The position numbers and the translations under genes are program-made. From Legionella_A sp049239925 (lineage in GTDB: Bacteria > Pseudomonadota > Gammaproteobacteria > Legionellales > Legionellaceae): 21,611 bases of DNA. The notes under the pieces are model-generated. The model was not told the DNA's origin. It ran no database searches and was given only the letters and a program-made list of their open reading frames with translations. The stretch is taken from positions 1 to 21,611 of the forward strand of contig JBMLTO010000041.1 in the NCBI GenBank assembly GCA_049239925.1, read 5' to 3'. This document shows positions 7,218-18,700 of the stretch, piece by piece (position 1 is the stretch's first letter; each line of letters starts with the position of its first letter).

Positions 7218-7887
7218 CAACCACCACCCCGTGCAAATTGCGACGATTTACATGTGAAACGATCCATTCAGCCAAGACCTGTATTTCTTCAAAACAAATT
7301 GAATGTTCCATAGGATAATATTGCATAGAAATATCTTGATACCCTCGTGCTAATAACCATTGTTGGCTTTGTTGGGTCCACTGCGGCAAAACAATTTGGT
7401 CAAATTGGCCTGCGGCAAGAAATATGGGGGTATCAATTATCAGGGCGCTATTGCAATCATCAGCTAAAGGCAAATATGCGGACAACGAGATAATTCCCCC
7501 CAAACTGGAAGGCATTCGTAATCCAGTAAATAAAGCCATCGCTCCACCCTGAGAAAACCCTGCCAAAAAAATCTGTTGTGGTAATAATCCCTGGGTAATC
7601 TGTTGCTCAATGACTTCGCGTATCATTAACTCCGATGCTAATATACCCTGACGATCTTGACGATCCAGAAGGCTAGTGCCAACAATATCATACCAAGCAC
7701 GCATAGGAATATTATTGTTTATCGAGACTGGGCGGATAGGCGCATCGATAAAAACATGACGCACAGGAATCGTCAATGCTAACTGCTGCGCTAGCCCCAT
7801 CATATCTTGAGCATCGGCACCTAAACCATGCATCCATATCATGCAAGCCCAAGGCGTCTGGACTGGCTCATTAATGTATACGCTCAA
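7204..7887 (-). CDS. Alpha/beta-hydrolase, phospholipase/carboxylesterase family
   Basis: A 227-aa esterase of the phospholipase/carboxylesterase (acyl-protein thioesterase-like, Abhydrolase_2) family. The catalytic triad is visible: Ser112 in GFSQGG, Asp163 in AAGQFDQIV, His195 in YPMEHSI. The oxyanion loop MHGLGADAQD is at 19-28. Length and motif spacing are normal. The family hydrolyses short acyl esters or lysophospholipids; the natural substrate is unknown. The start is a TTG at 7887 with GGAG 8 nt upstream, and no ATG fits better. It is the first gene of the operon with ratA and rnfH and is preceded by a good promoter. The last residues GVVVDDCC are read from DNA that also holds the ratA start, so this tail may be under constraint from both genes. 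Confidence 0.9.
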   Translation of the reverse strand: MSVYINEPVQTPWACMIWMHGLGADAQDMMGLAQQLALTIPVRHVFIDAPIRPVSINNNIPMRAWYDIVGTSLLDRQDRQGILASELMIREVIEQQITQGLLPQQIFLAGFSQGGAMALFTGLRMPSSLGGIISLSAYLPLADDCNSALIIDTPIFLAAGQFDQIVLPQWTQQSQQWLLARGYQDISMQYYPMEHSICFEEIQVLAEWIVSHVNRRNLHGVVVDDCC

Positions 7888-7911
7888 TTAGATATCTCCA
7901 ATAAAATTCAA

Positions 7912-7940
7912 ATTATCGCCAAAGCCTGTTTGTATAGCAA
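7912..7940 (-). promoter_or_regulatory. Putative sigma70 promoter of the esterase-ratA-rnfH operon
   Basis: On the minus strand TTGCTA (7940-7935), a 17-bp spacer and GATAAT (7917-7912) lie 24 bp before the TTG start at 7887. This would serve all three overlapping genes. Confidence 0.5.
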
Positions 7941-8032
7941 GATTATCCAGGTGATTACCACTAAATTCATTATCCAAATCAAGAAAGCTCTTACCCCCAA
8001 TCTTCTTTCACTTTTGGGGTCATGCACTTTTG

Positions 8033-8116
8033 GGATCACGTCTTTCCTCTTTGACTTTTATCTAATTAATTAATTTTAAGTTGAATTTACAAACAAAAGG
8101 CAAAGGGAAAGACATC
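8033..8116. repeat. Inverted pair of the GTCTTTC-CTTTGAC repeat
   Basis: GTCTTTCCTCTTTGACTTTT (8040-8059) faces an inverted partner, AAAAGGCAAAGGGAAAGAC (about 8095-8113), across an AT-rich 35-nt centre. The arms would fold into a long imperfect hairpin. The plus-oriented arm is nearly identical to 21531-21560, and a third relative lies at 9657-9686. The pattern resembles the ends or REP-like substrates of IS200/RAYT-type elements, but no transposase is nearby, so the class is inference. Confidence 0.6.
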
Positions 8117-8381
8117 CCCCCCGAGACACGAGGAGTTGAGTTGAAAAACGGCGTTGATGGGACAACGTGGCGGAGCATTTCCTGATAGTCACGGCGGTTT
8201 TAATGCAAGATATACTGCGTTGAGTGCTTTTTCCGTTTTTTTTTATGCAATCTCCATCATTGTCATCTCATCAAACGCAATCAGCAAATCAGTGACCCAT
8301 AGGATGTTTTTATTCTTTTTTATCAATGGCTTAAGTGCCTTTTATCTATATTAAGTTGAGGGGTTCGGTGAGGTCGATAAT
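8117..8381. other. Intergenic DNA without a convincing gene
   Basis: The stretch between the inverted repeat and the next promoter holds a 66-codon open frame on the plus strand (8154-8354). It has no Shine-Dalgarno, an unusual composition and no recognisable domain. I see no RNA gene. It may be decayed coding or insertion DNA. Confidence 0.35.
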
Positions 8382-8409
8382 TGTCATTAAACCTATTTTT
8401 TGATATAAT
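8382..8409 (+). promoter_or_regulatory. Strong putative sigma70 promoter of the 393-aa gene
   Basis: TTGTCA (8382-8387), 16-bp AT-rich spacer, perfect TATAAT (8404-8409) preceded by TGA. It lies 41 bp upstream of the ATG at 8451 and is the best-looking promoter in the window. It supports the downstream orphan gene being expressed. Confidence 0.65.
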
Positions 8410-8450
8410 AATGAACAATTAATTATGTGGTCTAATCAATAGAGGCCTTT

Positions 8451-9632
8451 ATGCCATTATTTTCATCAAAAGATTTGGTGCCTTTAGCTAAAAAAAACTT
8501 AGGTTTAAGGCTCACAAGCAATACAAATGAAGCTAAGTCTGGTGGATTTGGTGATGCCATACCCTTATCCCATCTCGCAGGGGCGAATGACATTATAGAA
8601 TTTATAACTTTATCATTCCTTCCCGAGTTGCCACAAGAACGAATGGAAGCTATCTATAAACGATATAAACAAAATGATGTTCAATTAACTGATTGCATGC
8701 CTCGCTTACTTCTACATTATGCAGCGCAGCATAATATTGACGATGCGAGAGAACGATTAGCCCATAAAAAAGACCCTGTAACAGCGGGCTATATTAAATT
8801 ACAAGTTGGAGCAATTGCATCTGAGGCAAAAAAATTAGCATCCTTTTATGGCTCTTCAAAATTTGTATACCCTTTAGACCTCACTGTGAAAAATCTACCT
8901 TATTTGGCAGAAGAGCTGGCCTATAATTTTAATGAAAAACTTCAGCTAAGATTGGCAAGAAACTACGACACATATGCAACAAGTGATGATATGGATTATT
9001 TGTTTTTAACAGAGGACTCTCAAGGCTCTCGAAATTATCAGGAAGGATATGACTTTAATAATTATCCATTAGGAAAAATAGGTAGTCGCCAGTTCGATTC
9101 TTCAAATGTTGTAAAACAGGTGATGTTTTTAGGCGGAGAAAAACGCACTCCCGATTCTGAAAAAAATTTAGAAAACTGCATTTATAGCTCTATAAAAGAT
9201 ATCCTAAACAATGAGCTTTATGCCTCATTACGCCAGCTTAAGCAAAGCATTGAGCTAAAATTAAATCAATACTCCAATTATCCTGAAGATTTTAAGAATG
9301 CTTGTAATGGGATGATAGCATTAGTTGCCAGGTTACAAGAAAATGAACAGCTTTCGTCCGAAGAGTCTATTGGTTTACTGCAAAAGACTGCAAGTCTTAT
9401 CGATAATCCAGCAGAATACAAAGCATTTCTCACTGAAGCAAAAAGTTATAGCATAGTTGACGGGGGTCGGTTAGCAGCTTATATGCTATTAATTGCTGGC
9501 TGGACGGCTAAGATTGTGACGATTAATCACGCAGGAAATGCATGGATTAGACTTGCAAATGAAAAGCTCGATTATCTTGCAACAACTGAACGATGTGCTG
9601 ATGCGAGTGAATCTTATTCGATCGGGATGTAA
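8451..9632 (+). CDS. Uncharacterised 393-aa protein, effector candidate
   Basis: I do not recognise this protein. It looks soluble and mostly helical: long amphipathic stretches at about 85-175 (CMPRLLLHYAAQHNIDDARE onward) and about 240-320 (SIKDILNNELYASLRQLKQS onward). A middle part rich in Asp, Asn and Tyr (about 170-215) lies between them. A moderately hydrophobic segment LAAYMLLIAGWTAKIVTI (341-358) could be a membrane helix or a buried core helix. No signal peptide and no known catalytic motif are seen. The C-terminal tail TTERCADASESYSIGM is polar and rich in Ser, Thr and Glu, a composition often seen in Dot/Icm substrates; this is only suggestive. The start is firm: AGAGG with a 5-nt spacer plus a strong promoter. 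It converges on the giant gene (70 bp between stops) and shares its flanking repeats, so the two may have arrived together. Confidence 0.8.
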   Translation: MPLFSSKDLVPLAKKNLGLRLTSNTNEAKSGGFGDAIPLSHLAGANDIIEFITLSFLPELPQERMEAIYKRYKQNDVQLTDCMPRLLLHYAAQHNIDDARERLAHKKDPVTAGYIKLQVGAIASEAKKLASFYGSSKFVYPLDLTVKNLPYLAEELAYNFNEKLQLRLARNYDTYATSDDMDYLFLTEDSQGSRNYQEGYDFNNYPLGKIGSRQFDSSNVVKQVMFLGGEKRTPDSEKNLENCIYSSIKDILNNELYASLRQLKQSIELKLNQYSNYPEDFKNACNGMIALVARLQENEQLSSEESIGLLQKTASLIDNPAEYKAFLTEAKSYSIVDGGRLAAYMLLIAGWTAKIVTINHAGNAWIRLANEKLDYLATTERCADASESYSIGM

Positions 9633-9656
9633 CAGTCGCCTCAAACCACAATAAGT

Positions 9657-9686
9657 GAGGTATCGGGGGCAAGTCTTTCCCTTTAC
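9657..9686 (+). repeat. Short repeat copy between the two orphan genes
   Basis: TATCGGGGGCAAGTCTTTCC followed by CTTTACATC. It shares TATCGGGGGCA with 21499-21509 and GTCTTTC(C)CTTT with the copies at 8040 and 21537. Located in the short gap between two convergent stop codons, where it might also affect 3' ends. Confidence 0.5.
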
Positions 9687-9702
9687 ATCAAATCCCTCTA
9701 CG

Positions 9703-12700
9703 TTATGCCGTTCTAGGTGCTTGTGCATCAACCAGAATAGGGTTTTCCATCATGTAATGGTCATAACTTAACTGATTGGTTTGGTCTTTTTGTGCCGAAC
9801 TTAGAATATCTTGCGTGTATTTTTTATTAATTGGGTCGAATTCAAATAATGCTTTGCTTGCTTCGGTTTTATGCCTATTAAAAAATGTAGCATGATAGGT
9901 CTCTCTATGTGCACTATTAGAAAGCCCCTGACCCAATGGAGCAACTAAAATCATTCCGGCCCCAACGAGAACTGCTGATATCATTTTAACCAGACATTCA
10001 ATGATCTGATACAACCAACCATGTCCCATTTTCCCATCCGCGCACTCGATGTACTCTTTACAGCTATACTGAAATTTCTCTAAGGCTTGCTGAATAAATG
10101 CTTGTTCACTTGAAAGGATGAGTGTATCAAATAGTGCCACCCCAGCGTTCTCAATTCCATTGAATAATTCCTGCACATCGCTGACATTATCATGTACTTT
10201 GTGGACTTGTTGTTTTAATTGTACTAACTCCTTGTAAAAACTGTTTTTTATTTGACCGACTTCGTTGAGGTATTTTTTCAAAGAAGCTGCCACGAATTTT
10301 TGTTTCAAATATGGGTTAAATAATCCTAATGACTGGGCTAGGTGAAAAAGACTATCTAACGTTAGATAATCGTGATTGATACAAGCTTCTAGTGTTTGCT
10401 GGGTGTGCTTAAACAGAGGATTTTTCGTAACTAAAGAAACAGTACTGCTCTGTGTAGTGTTTACACAAATATGGATAAGCGTATCAGGGGATACTTGAGG
10501 ATGCTCCGCAATCACTTTCATTAAATCTTCATCATGCTCATGCCCCATCAACATCATTAAAGATGTATCTGATATGTTATGATTTTTAGCAATTATAACG
10601 CGTAAAGAATTGGTACAGCATCGATGCGCATCAACCAATCTAAGCATAGCATCATCGAATTTCCCTGTTGCTATCAGCGAGTTAACTAATTCTTCTAGAG
10701 AACTGCTGTTATCGATCCAGTCACATAATTGCTTAATTAACGCAAGCGATATATCTGCTTTTGCAAACTTTGCTAATAACATTTTCCAATATGAGTTTAA
10801 TAATCCTAATGACCAGGCTATGTGGAAAAGACGATCTAACTCTAGAATTTCATCGTCATTCATGCAAACTTCTAATGTTTGCTGGGTATGCTTAAAATAA
10901 CAATTATTCATGACTAAAGAACGCCTACTGCTCTGTGTAGTGTTTACACAAATATGGATAAGCGTATCAGGGGATACTTGAGGATGCTCCGCAATCACTT
11001 TCATTAAATCTTCATCATGCTCATGCCCCATCAACATCATTAAAGATGTATCTGATATGTTATGATTTTTAGCAATTATAACGCGTAAAGAATTGGTACA
11101 GCATCGATGCGCATCAACCAATCTAAGCATAGCATCATCGAATTTCCCTGTTGCTATCAGCGAGTTAACTAATTCTTCTAGAGAACTGCTGTTATCGATC
11201 CAGTCACATAATTGCTTAATTAACGCAAGCGATATATCTGCTTTTGCAAACTTTGCTAATAACATTTTCCAATATGAGTTTAATAATCCTAATGACCAGG
11301 CTATGTGGAAAAGACGATCTAACTCTAGAATTTTATCGTCATTCATGCAAACTTCTAATGTTTGCTGGGTGTGCTTAAACAGAGGATTTTTCGTAACTAA
11401 AGAAAAAGTACTGCTCTGTGTAGTATTCACAAAAATATAAGCAAGCATATCGTTGGATACTCGAGGATGTTCTGCAATCATTTTCATTAAATCTTCAAAT
11501 ACAATAGTATCGCTTGCAAATGCCTCTAATAATCGACGAGAGCAGTTTAGCTCCATTGCTTTTTCAATCAAATGATGTTTAGAAAGAGCACTCAAATGCT
11601 TATGCTGTAAAATTGCTTCAAATGAATAGCAATCGTTGATCTGTGTTACCAGGCTGTCTACCCACGGAATCTCCATGTTTACAGTTGGATTGATTAATAA
11701 TCCATATAATATGTATGGGTTATTCTCTGCAGCAGGGAGTAGCTGTTTAATTTCATCCGATGTAATCTGCTCATAAATTCCTGGCATCGCCATTAACATC
11801 ATGGGCTTAAGAAATTTTTTAGGCAAAAATGGCATTAAAAAAGTTAATATTTTGTATTCATTCACCCAAGCTAACAAAACAGGGTTATCGCCAGTAAATA
11901 ATTTCAATTCTGGGAATACCGATAACAATGAAGCCAGCTCATGGTCCTTCAGCGAAGCGAGCATAGATCGTTTACTAGATGAGCAGGGTGATTCATAATA
12001 TTTACAAATTGAACTAAAAATTGATTCAACCTGTTCCAATCGTTTTAGATGTTCACCAATATATTGGTTTGCTAAGAGAGGGACGTCCCAATCAACTTTA
12101 ATGACCTGGTCTTTTAATCCCAAGCGCATGTCTTTCAGTGCATTCGCCAAAGCAATGTAGCCGGATATATTGAAATTTTCGCATTCAGGATACTTACTTT
12201 TCCATTGAAACTGTTCATTAATGAACGGGTATTGGTCAAAAACAAACTTCATGACTTCTGATTGCTCAGATAATAAGGTACGCAATTGCTGTTCATGCAA
12301 AGGCAAGGTTTCTCGATTAGGTGATAAGTATTGATCAAAAAAATCTAATTTTTGCTTGGTGTCTTTAAGCAACCAGCTCAAGGTATGAACTTGATTAATG
12401 AGCAGATTATATTCTCCATTAAAAAATCTTATCTGTTCAATAATGACCTGATATTCTTTATTCTCTAGGTAATCTTGAGGTGGTTTACCTGCTAAGATAG
12501 TATGTTGAGTCGTACTCAGCCATGAGGAATGGCTTGGAAAATCAAATGTTTGAATCATCACATAACATTCTGTTGCTGATAAAATAATGCAGTCCAATTT
12601 ATCAGATGTTTGCGTGAAAAATAGGGCATGTACGGGTTTTAACAGGCTTAATAAATTTTTTTGTTGCTTATAAGTCTTATAATAATTGATAGTGGTTGTA

Positions 12701-15700
12701 ATATTATCGCTGAAACCCATATCAAAGGTTGATCCCGACGATTTTAGAAGTTCGTTTAAAGTTTTTGTCTCCTTGAAAGCGGATTTAAGGGGTGTGTAGG
12801 GGTTTGGTTCTAAATTTTTTTCATAGCATTCTAGCTGGGTTTCTTTCTCTAGGTATTGCTCAACTTGAACTTGATATTGTATTTCAACCGCTTCGCCCAA
12901 CATGGATGAATTGGCAACATAGGTAGGTGGACAGCCGGCTGTATTGCACACCTGATCAACGATAGTCTTTAATTGCTCATTCATTGCCGTTCTTTCTGGT
13001 GAAGACAAGGTCTTACCTATAAGTTTCGCCCAATTCTCAAAATGTCTTGTTTGATAGGCGCTTAAAAAAGAAGCGGTATCATGTTTGATACTTACTTGAC
13101 CAAAACGTTGGAAGAAATCCAGATAATGCGCCTCAATAAAATACGATTGGTAGCGTTGAGCTAGCTTGGTTTGGTCTTGTGGAGATTGTTGGCCTTGTAG
13201 GCTCAGTAGTCTTTCCAGCAAGTTATTTCTAATCAAATTTGTAATCTTGAGCTTTGCAGCGTCAATCAGTTGCTCTTGTAAATCAAGCTGTTGTTGCCTA
13301 TACATGGACTGAACTATCGATTTTATGGATTTATCTTGTAAAGAAGAGGGGATAATTAAATCCAGTGTTTGATGACCGTCTACCAATTCACGTAATCGCA
13401 TGACCCCTTGGAAAAAAGCATCGAATGTTGTCTGATGATCCACCATGACCAGTGCATGCGCATGTGCTGCTTGTTTGATATCCACGCCAATAACATGCGC
13501 TTGGTCATAATAAGTAAAACGCTCTTCCGGTAAGCTCATTAACCGTTGATTAATATCATTTATTTCTGAAGATTTTAATTGGATCAGTTGCGGTGTTCCT
13601 GTAAAGGATTGAACTTTGATCGCTGACAAGCAATTATTATGAAAAAATAATATGTGTTTAACCGGCTTGGGTAATTGGAATTTCTCAGCATGGCTATGAA
13701 CATAAGCAGCAAGGAGAATAGCTACTTCGATATTACTCACTGCTTTAAAGGTCGCAGCAATATCAATCAGGGCACGAATGCATTGTTCACGCGAACATTT
13801 AGTAAATATTTCCTCAATAAATGCTTTTGTATTGGTAAAATCAACTTGAATTATTTTGGGCTTTTTGGCAAGCAATCCATTGTAAACATAGCCTTCAGTG
13901 CCATCGGTCAATGCGGGTTCATAAGTTAAGCGTTGATGAAAAGTCTGATAATTTGATGGAGTACCACTCATCCCTTGGCAGGAACGAACTAAATCGACAT
14001 GATTACAGGCATTACTGTGTAACACTGACATGTCCATCTTGATATGCGGTAAAATTCGCGTTTTGAGTACCTCAATGATGCAAGCCCGATTACGTGATAA
14101 CAAATTATAAATTTGGTTAAATTGCGCTTCATCATCTAAGTCCAGCATACTGAAGCGTAAATGACTAGGTTGAACTAGGGTGTTGAATATGGCTGCAACA
14201 GTCGTTTCATCAAGCGATGTTTTGTTTTCTGAGTAGGCTTGTGCCAACCAGTCGCTGAGCATGCATCTGCATAATTCCTTGCTCATCCCCATAATCATCA
14301 TCCATTGAATGGTATAATTATTTGTCTCAAGAAAATTTCCAAATCGACTTCGCTCATTCGGGACATTATTTGCTTTATAAGGTATTGCAACCATTCCCTG
14401 GTATTCTTTAATCAGGTGTGATGGGCCATAGTGTACGCCGGGCTTTCGCCTTAAGGTATAGGCTAATAAATGGCTCAATTGCATCTTATAAAAAGCAAAT
14501 TGTTCGCGTACCATGGGTTCAGCTTGCATCACATAATCCGGGATTACAGAACTCTGACCAAGAAAATAGAGACGTAACGCTTCTTTATCACCATTCTCGA
14601 TATCAGTAAGATAGAGACTCAATGGGCTTTTAGGATGAGTGAATACGGCTTTGGTGAGGCACACCATTAATTCTTGATATTGATAGTCGTAAATCAACAA
14701 TGAATGATTGAGCAAGACATCGCTTACTTTGTAATTCTTGGTTTTATCTAAGTTCGATACACCCGTGAGTTCAACATGATACATAAATTGATACAATTCC
14801 AGGCTTGTCTCAATCATTGAGCGCGGCATTGCAAAACCTTCACCCAGGCTATAATTCAGTTTATTTTTTAATAATAATTCCTGATGCACCTCATCAATCA
14901 TTAAATCTGCCCGGTACTTAAATAATAAAATCAACTGGTTCAAATTTGAGATTTGCCCTTCCCATTCAATCAATGCATTGCGATCGTTCTCAGTAGCATT
15001 ATTTTGCGGTGGAACTAATAACAACTCTAGGTATTTTAGCTCCAGGGACTGCAATGCACTACCGGTTGTGATCAAGTAGTCTTTATTTACCATGATGCGT
15101 GTTAGGTGTTCATGAAGTTGCGCTAATCGCCGTGACGTGTGGTTAGAATTACGATTAAATTCAAACAAATGGGCTGTCTGTCCAAACAGCGATATCGAGG
15201 TGGCTTTTAAATCCACATAATTGGTATGCAATAAACTGGGTGGCACTTCGATCACAACTAAGTTCGCCCCGGTTGCTTTTCTCTTAGCCAGAATAGGTAA
15301 AATAACTTTAGATTTACCTCCACCCATAATAACTTTCTCTATCCGCTCCTCGTATTGTCGTTGTTGGTTTGGACGCAATAATTGTTGTAATACTTGAATT
15401 TGTTGGTTACGCAATAAATGTCCTGTATGAAACTGCAGAATGCTGAGTTCAGGATCATCGATGACGCTGACTAAATTATCAGCAAAAATAATTTTGGCTA
15501 GTTCATAACTTTTTTGTTGAAGATTGGCTGATTCAGCGTTCTTATTAATCAATTTCAGATGGCCTCTAAGATGGCTTCTAAGCTGTTCTAATTGATTTAA
15601 AATTAATTTGTCGGCTACAAATTGCAGAATCTGGCTATGTAGAATAGTTATGTCATCTGGTGATAATTGGGTTCTATTGGCATAATTAGCGATATCATTT

Positions 15701-18700
15701 TGAAAATAAAGTTTAAGCAGTTCTTCGATAGTCAGCATCATGCGTTGTTGTGCAGCAACTTCAATAGACCATGTTGTTAGCCTACTTCCATCGAGTAATT
15801 GATTTGCAATGCGTAATAATTCCGCTGTTTGATTAGCTAGGCGCTTATGAAGATCAATAGTAATCTGATTGACCTGCTTTTCTAAATCTAAAAGTAATTG
15901 ACTATCCAACTTCTTATGGGCAAAGTCTTTTTGCTGCTTCAGTTGTTCAAAAGCCATCGTCCCTATCGTAAATTCGTGATTTGAAAATGGCTGCTCACCC
16001 TCACCCTTTTTCCAGGATAGCTTTCGTTTCTCTTGGTTAAAATGGTCCTCTATACTTTTCCACTCCGATTTAAGTTGATTCCATATTTCGGAAAAATGTG
16101 CAATAAATGGCAATCTATTGTTATTCTTTTGCTCGATTTTAGGGGGTATTGGTGAATTCATTGCCGGCAAATTCTTCCATATCTCGGTAGCCGTAATTAA
16201 GGAAATTCGTTCACTAAAGTCCCAATCTAGTGCACAGATATCAGGAGGAAGTGGTAGATTATTAACCAAATCCACCCACTCATATATCGCCTTTATCTCA
16301 TGACCTGAGGGTATTTTTTTTGCGGAGATGATTCGGTACAAGACATTGCAAAACATCAGTAAGCTATCATTAGAACTATTGGTTGGTATTTTATGGTTGG
16401 CTAATAGGGTCGCGATACAAAAATGCTTTAACTTCTCTTGATGCTTATGATTGGGAGTGGAGGCTATTTGTAGGTAGGTTCCTAAATTTTGCCTCATAGC
16501 CTCACCGGTCATCCGTGAATCCAATGAATCCATGATGGCATCTACTTTTTTAGGTTCATGTTGTTGCTCTTCGTCATGCAATAGAGATGAATAGGATAGA
16601 ATATCAATCGACTTAGCATTGATAGGTTTATATACCAGTTTGGAAGCGATAGACGCTACGCCAGCATTGAGTTTGAGGGTTTGATTTATTTGGTTGCGAC
16701 GATAATGGTCATACTCCGCTGATCGACTAATTTTTGCTATTGTGTCCAAGGCGAGGTATTCTCGGTGCAGGCTAGTCAACCGCAGTTTGGTGTGTTCATA
16801 TCCTATTGCGCCGGCAATTTCTCTGCAATCACCTCCCTTATCAGGTGATTGTAAAAAATACCAACCTAATAAACTTTCGCATTCATCATCGCTCAAGATA
16901 AACCTTAGTGGTAATTCGCGCCGCATTATTTGCATTTTTTTAAACAACAGATGGATTATATTGTCGATTTGCGAATAGAAATTACTTATTTCACTTAACA
17001 CATAGCGCTCGTAAGCCCCATTAACTGTGTTGGCGTCAAAATAAGGCTTGGGAAATACTATCGATTTATCCTGCCTTAAAAAGTTTGTTAGCATGGCTAG
17101 AGCTTTCAATTGGCAAGCAATCACAGGAGGAGAAGAAATACTTAGATTCTTATCATTTCTCAACACAAGTGGCAGGCCTTTAACTATCCAATACAGATAA
17201 TGTAATTCCTCATACGTTCCATCCAATCCCCCAAGCTCTGTCTCGCATTTAGTTAGCATATCAAAAGCCAGCTGATATTCATGACTGCCTAAATAGACAT
17301 AAGCAAGATACAATGCCTCCCCTGGGGTCTGTGGATAAACAGTCCCATTTTTATACTGCAGAACCAGATATTTTTCTGTGCCGTTATATTGCCATAGTGA
17401 GGATGTATTTTTTTGCTCTTTTAGCCACTCCTCAAGTGCACTCATTTTCGTGTCTTGTGATAAATAATAATAATGATTATCTGGGTTACGCTTCTTTTCA
17501 GAATCAACAATAAAAGGTTGAACAGCTAAAATAAGGATTTGTTGTTCACCACTAGAAAATAATAAAGATGCAATACCGCTCTTAAAAGGATTTTCTTTGT
17601 TGTTTAGTTGGTAAACAACGTCATTCCAAACAAATTTTACAGGCTGCAAATGATTAGCTACAAAAAAATTCAAATTATATCGCAACAATTTAATGACAAA
17701 GCCAGATTGATGTTGAATGGTGCTAACAAACCCGGGAGACTCAAATTTGTACAGTTGGAAGTTTATATGCCCATAGGAATGACATAATTGGCCAGCCCCA
17801 GAGATAGGTTTAAACCAGATGCCTGTTGGATTGCCATCACTATGAAATTGAATTTGATTGTTTTTTGTATCTGTAAGAATCATTTGATTGGTATTAAGCC
17901 ATCCAAGCCAATCTCCTCCCTTTAGATAAGTAGGTAAGTTGACAGTAGGTAATAGCTTGCTCTTTATCGAATACTGATGTTGTTGTTCGTCACTCAAACC
18001 AATCAGTTGAAACCAAGTTGCCGATATCGATGCCAGCATAAATTCGTGATAAATATTGAAACTCATATTTTTTAGAACTACAAAACAAAGCCTACAATTC
18101 TTATAAGGATGCTGCAATATGTATACGCTGTCATTATTTGCGCTAAGACAGGATAACTGATTACCAAATCCAAGCATTTTGGTAATAGGATGTTCAAGAA
18201 TAAATGATGGAATCGGTCGTTGGGCCATACCATCCTTTAAAATAAGTCCATATACAATATTTAATTTCAATTTATTTGCCTGATCCTGCCCAGACACAAC
18301 ATCATAAACAGGAAACCGACCCTGGCATTGCCATATTTGCGGTTCATCACCGGTCAAGTCACTAATAACGGCTTGTACTAATGGGATGGTAGTGAGTTCT
18401 GGGTGAAGAGATAGGTATCGTTTGAACTTATGGATAGCCAAATGGACTTGGTTTAACCAATCTTTATCCAATAATTCATAGGGATTATTGCTGCGCATGA
18501 TGTAAAAATAGGAGCGAAGTGTTTCTCCGAATAAAGCATCCTTAGCTGCCTCAAAGTGATGTTCTAACTCCAGCAGCCTTTGACCAGTTAGAAATCGATA
18601 GCGGTGCAGACTGGCTTGAATATTTTTATCCACCTGTGTTGATAAATAAGTAGTTAATTGTAAATGTACCTTAAAAAATCTGGATGCAAATCGCGCAGGA

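Noticed and set aside
8154..8354. 66-codon plus-strand frame with hydrophobic stretches
   Set aside because: No Shine-Dalgarno, poly-T driven Phe runs, no family resemblance. It lies in repeat-rich intergenic DNA.
9633..9702. CCTCA...TGAGG inverted repeat as a terminator between the convergent orphan genes
   Set aside because: A 5-bp stem with a long loop and no T-run. Too weak to call.
10610..11440. Two near-identical plus-strand frames of about 100 codons
   Set aside because: They are antisense shadows of the tandem duplication in the giant gene and have no separate start signals.
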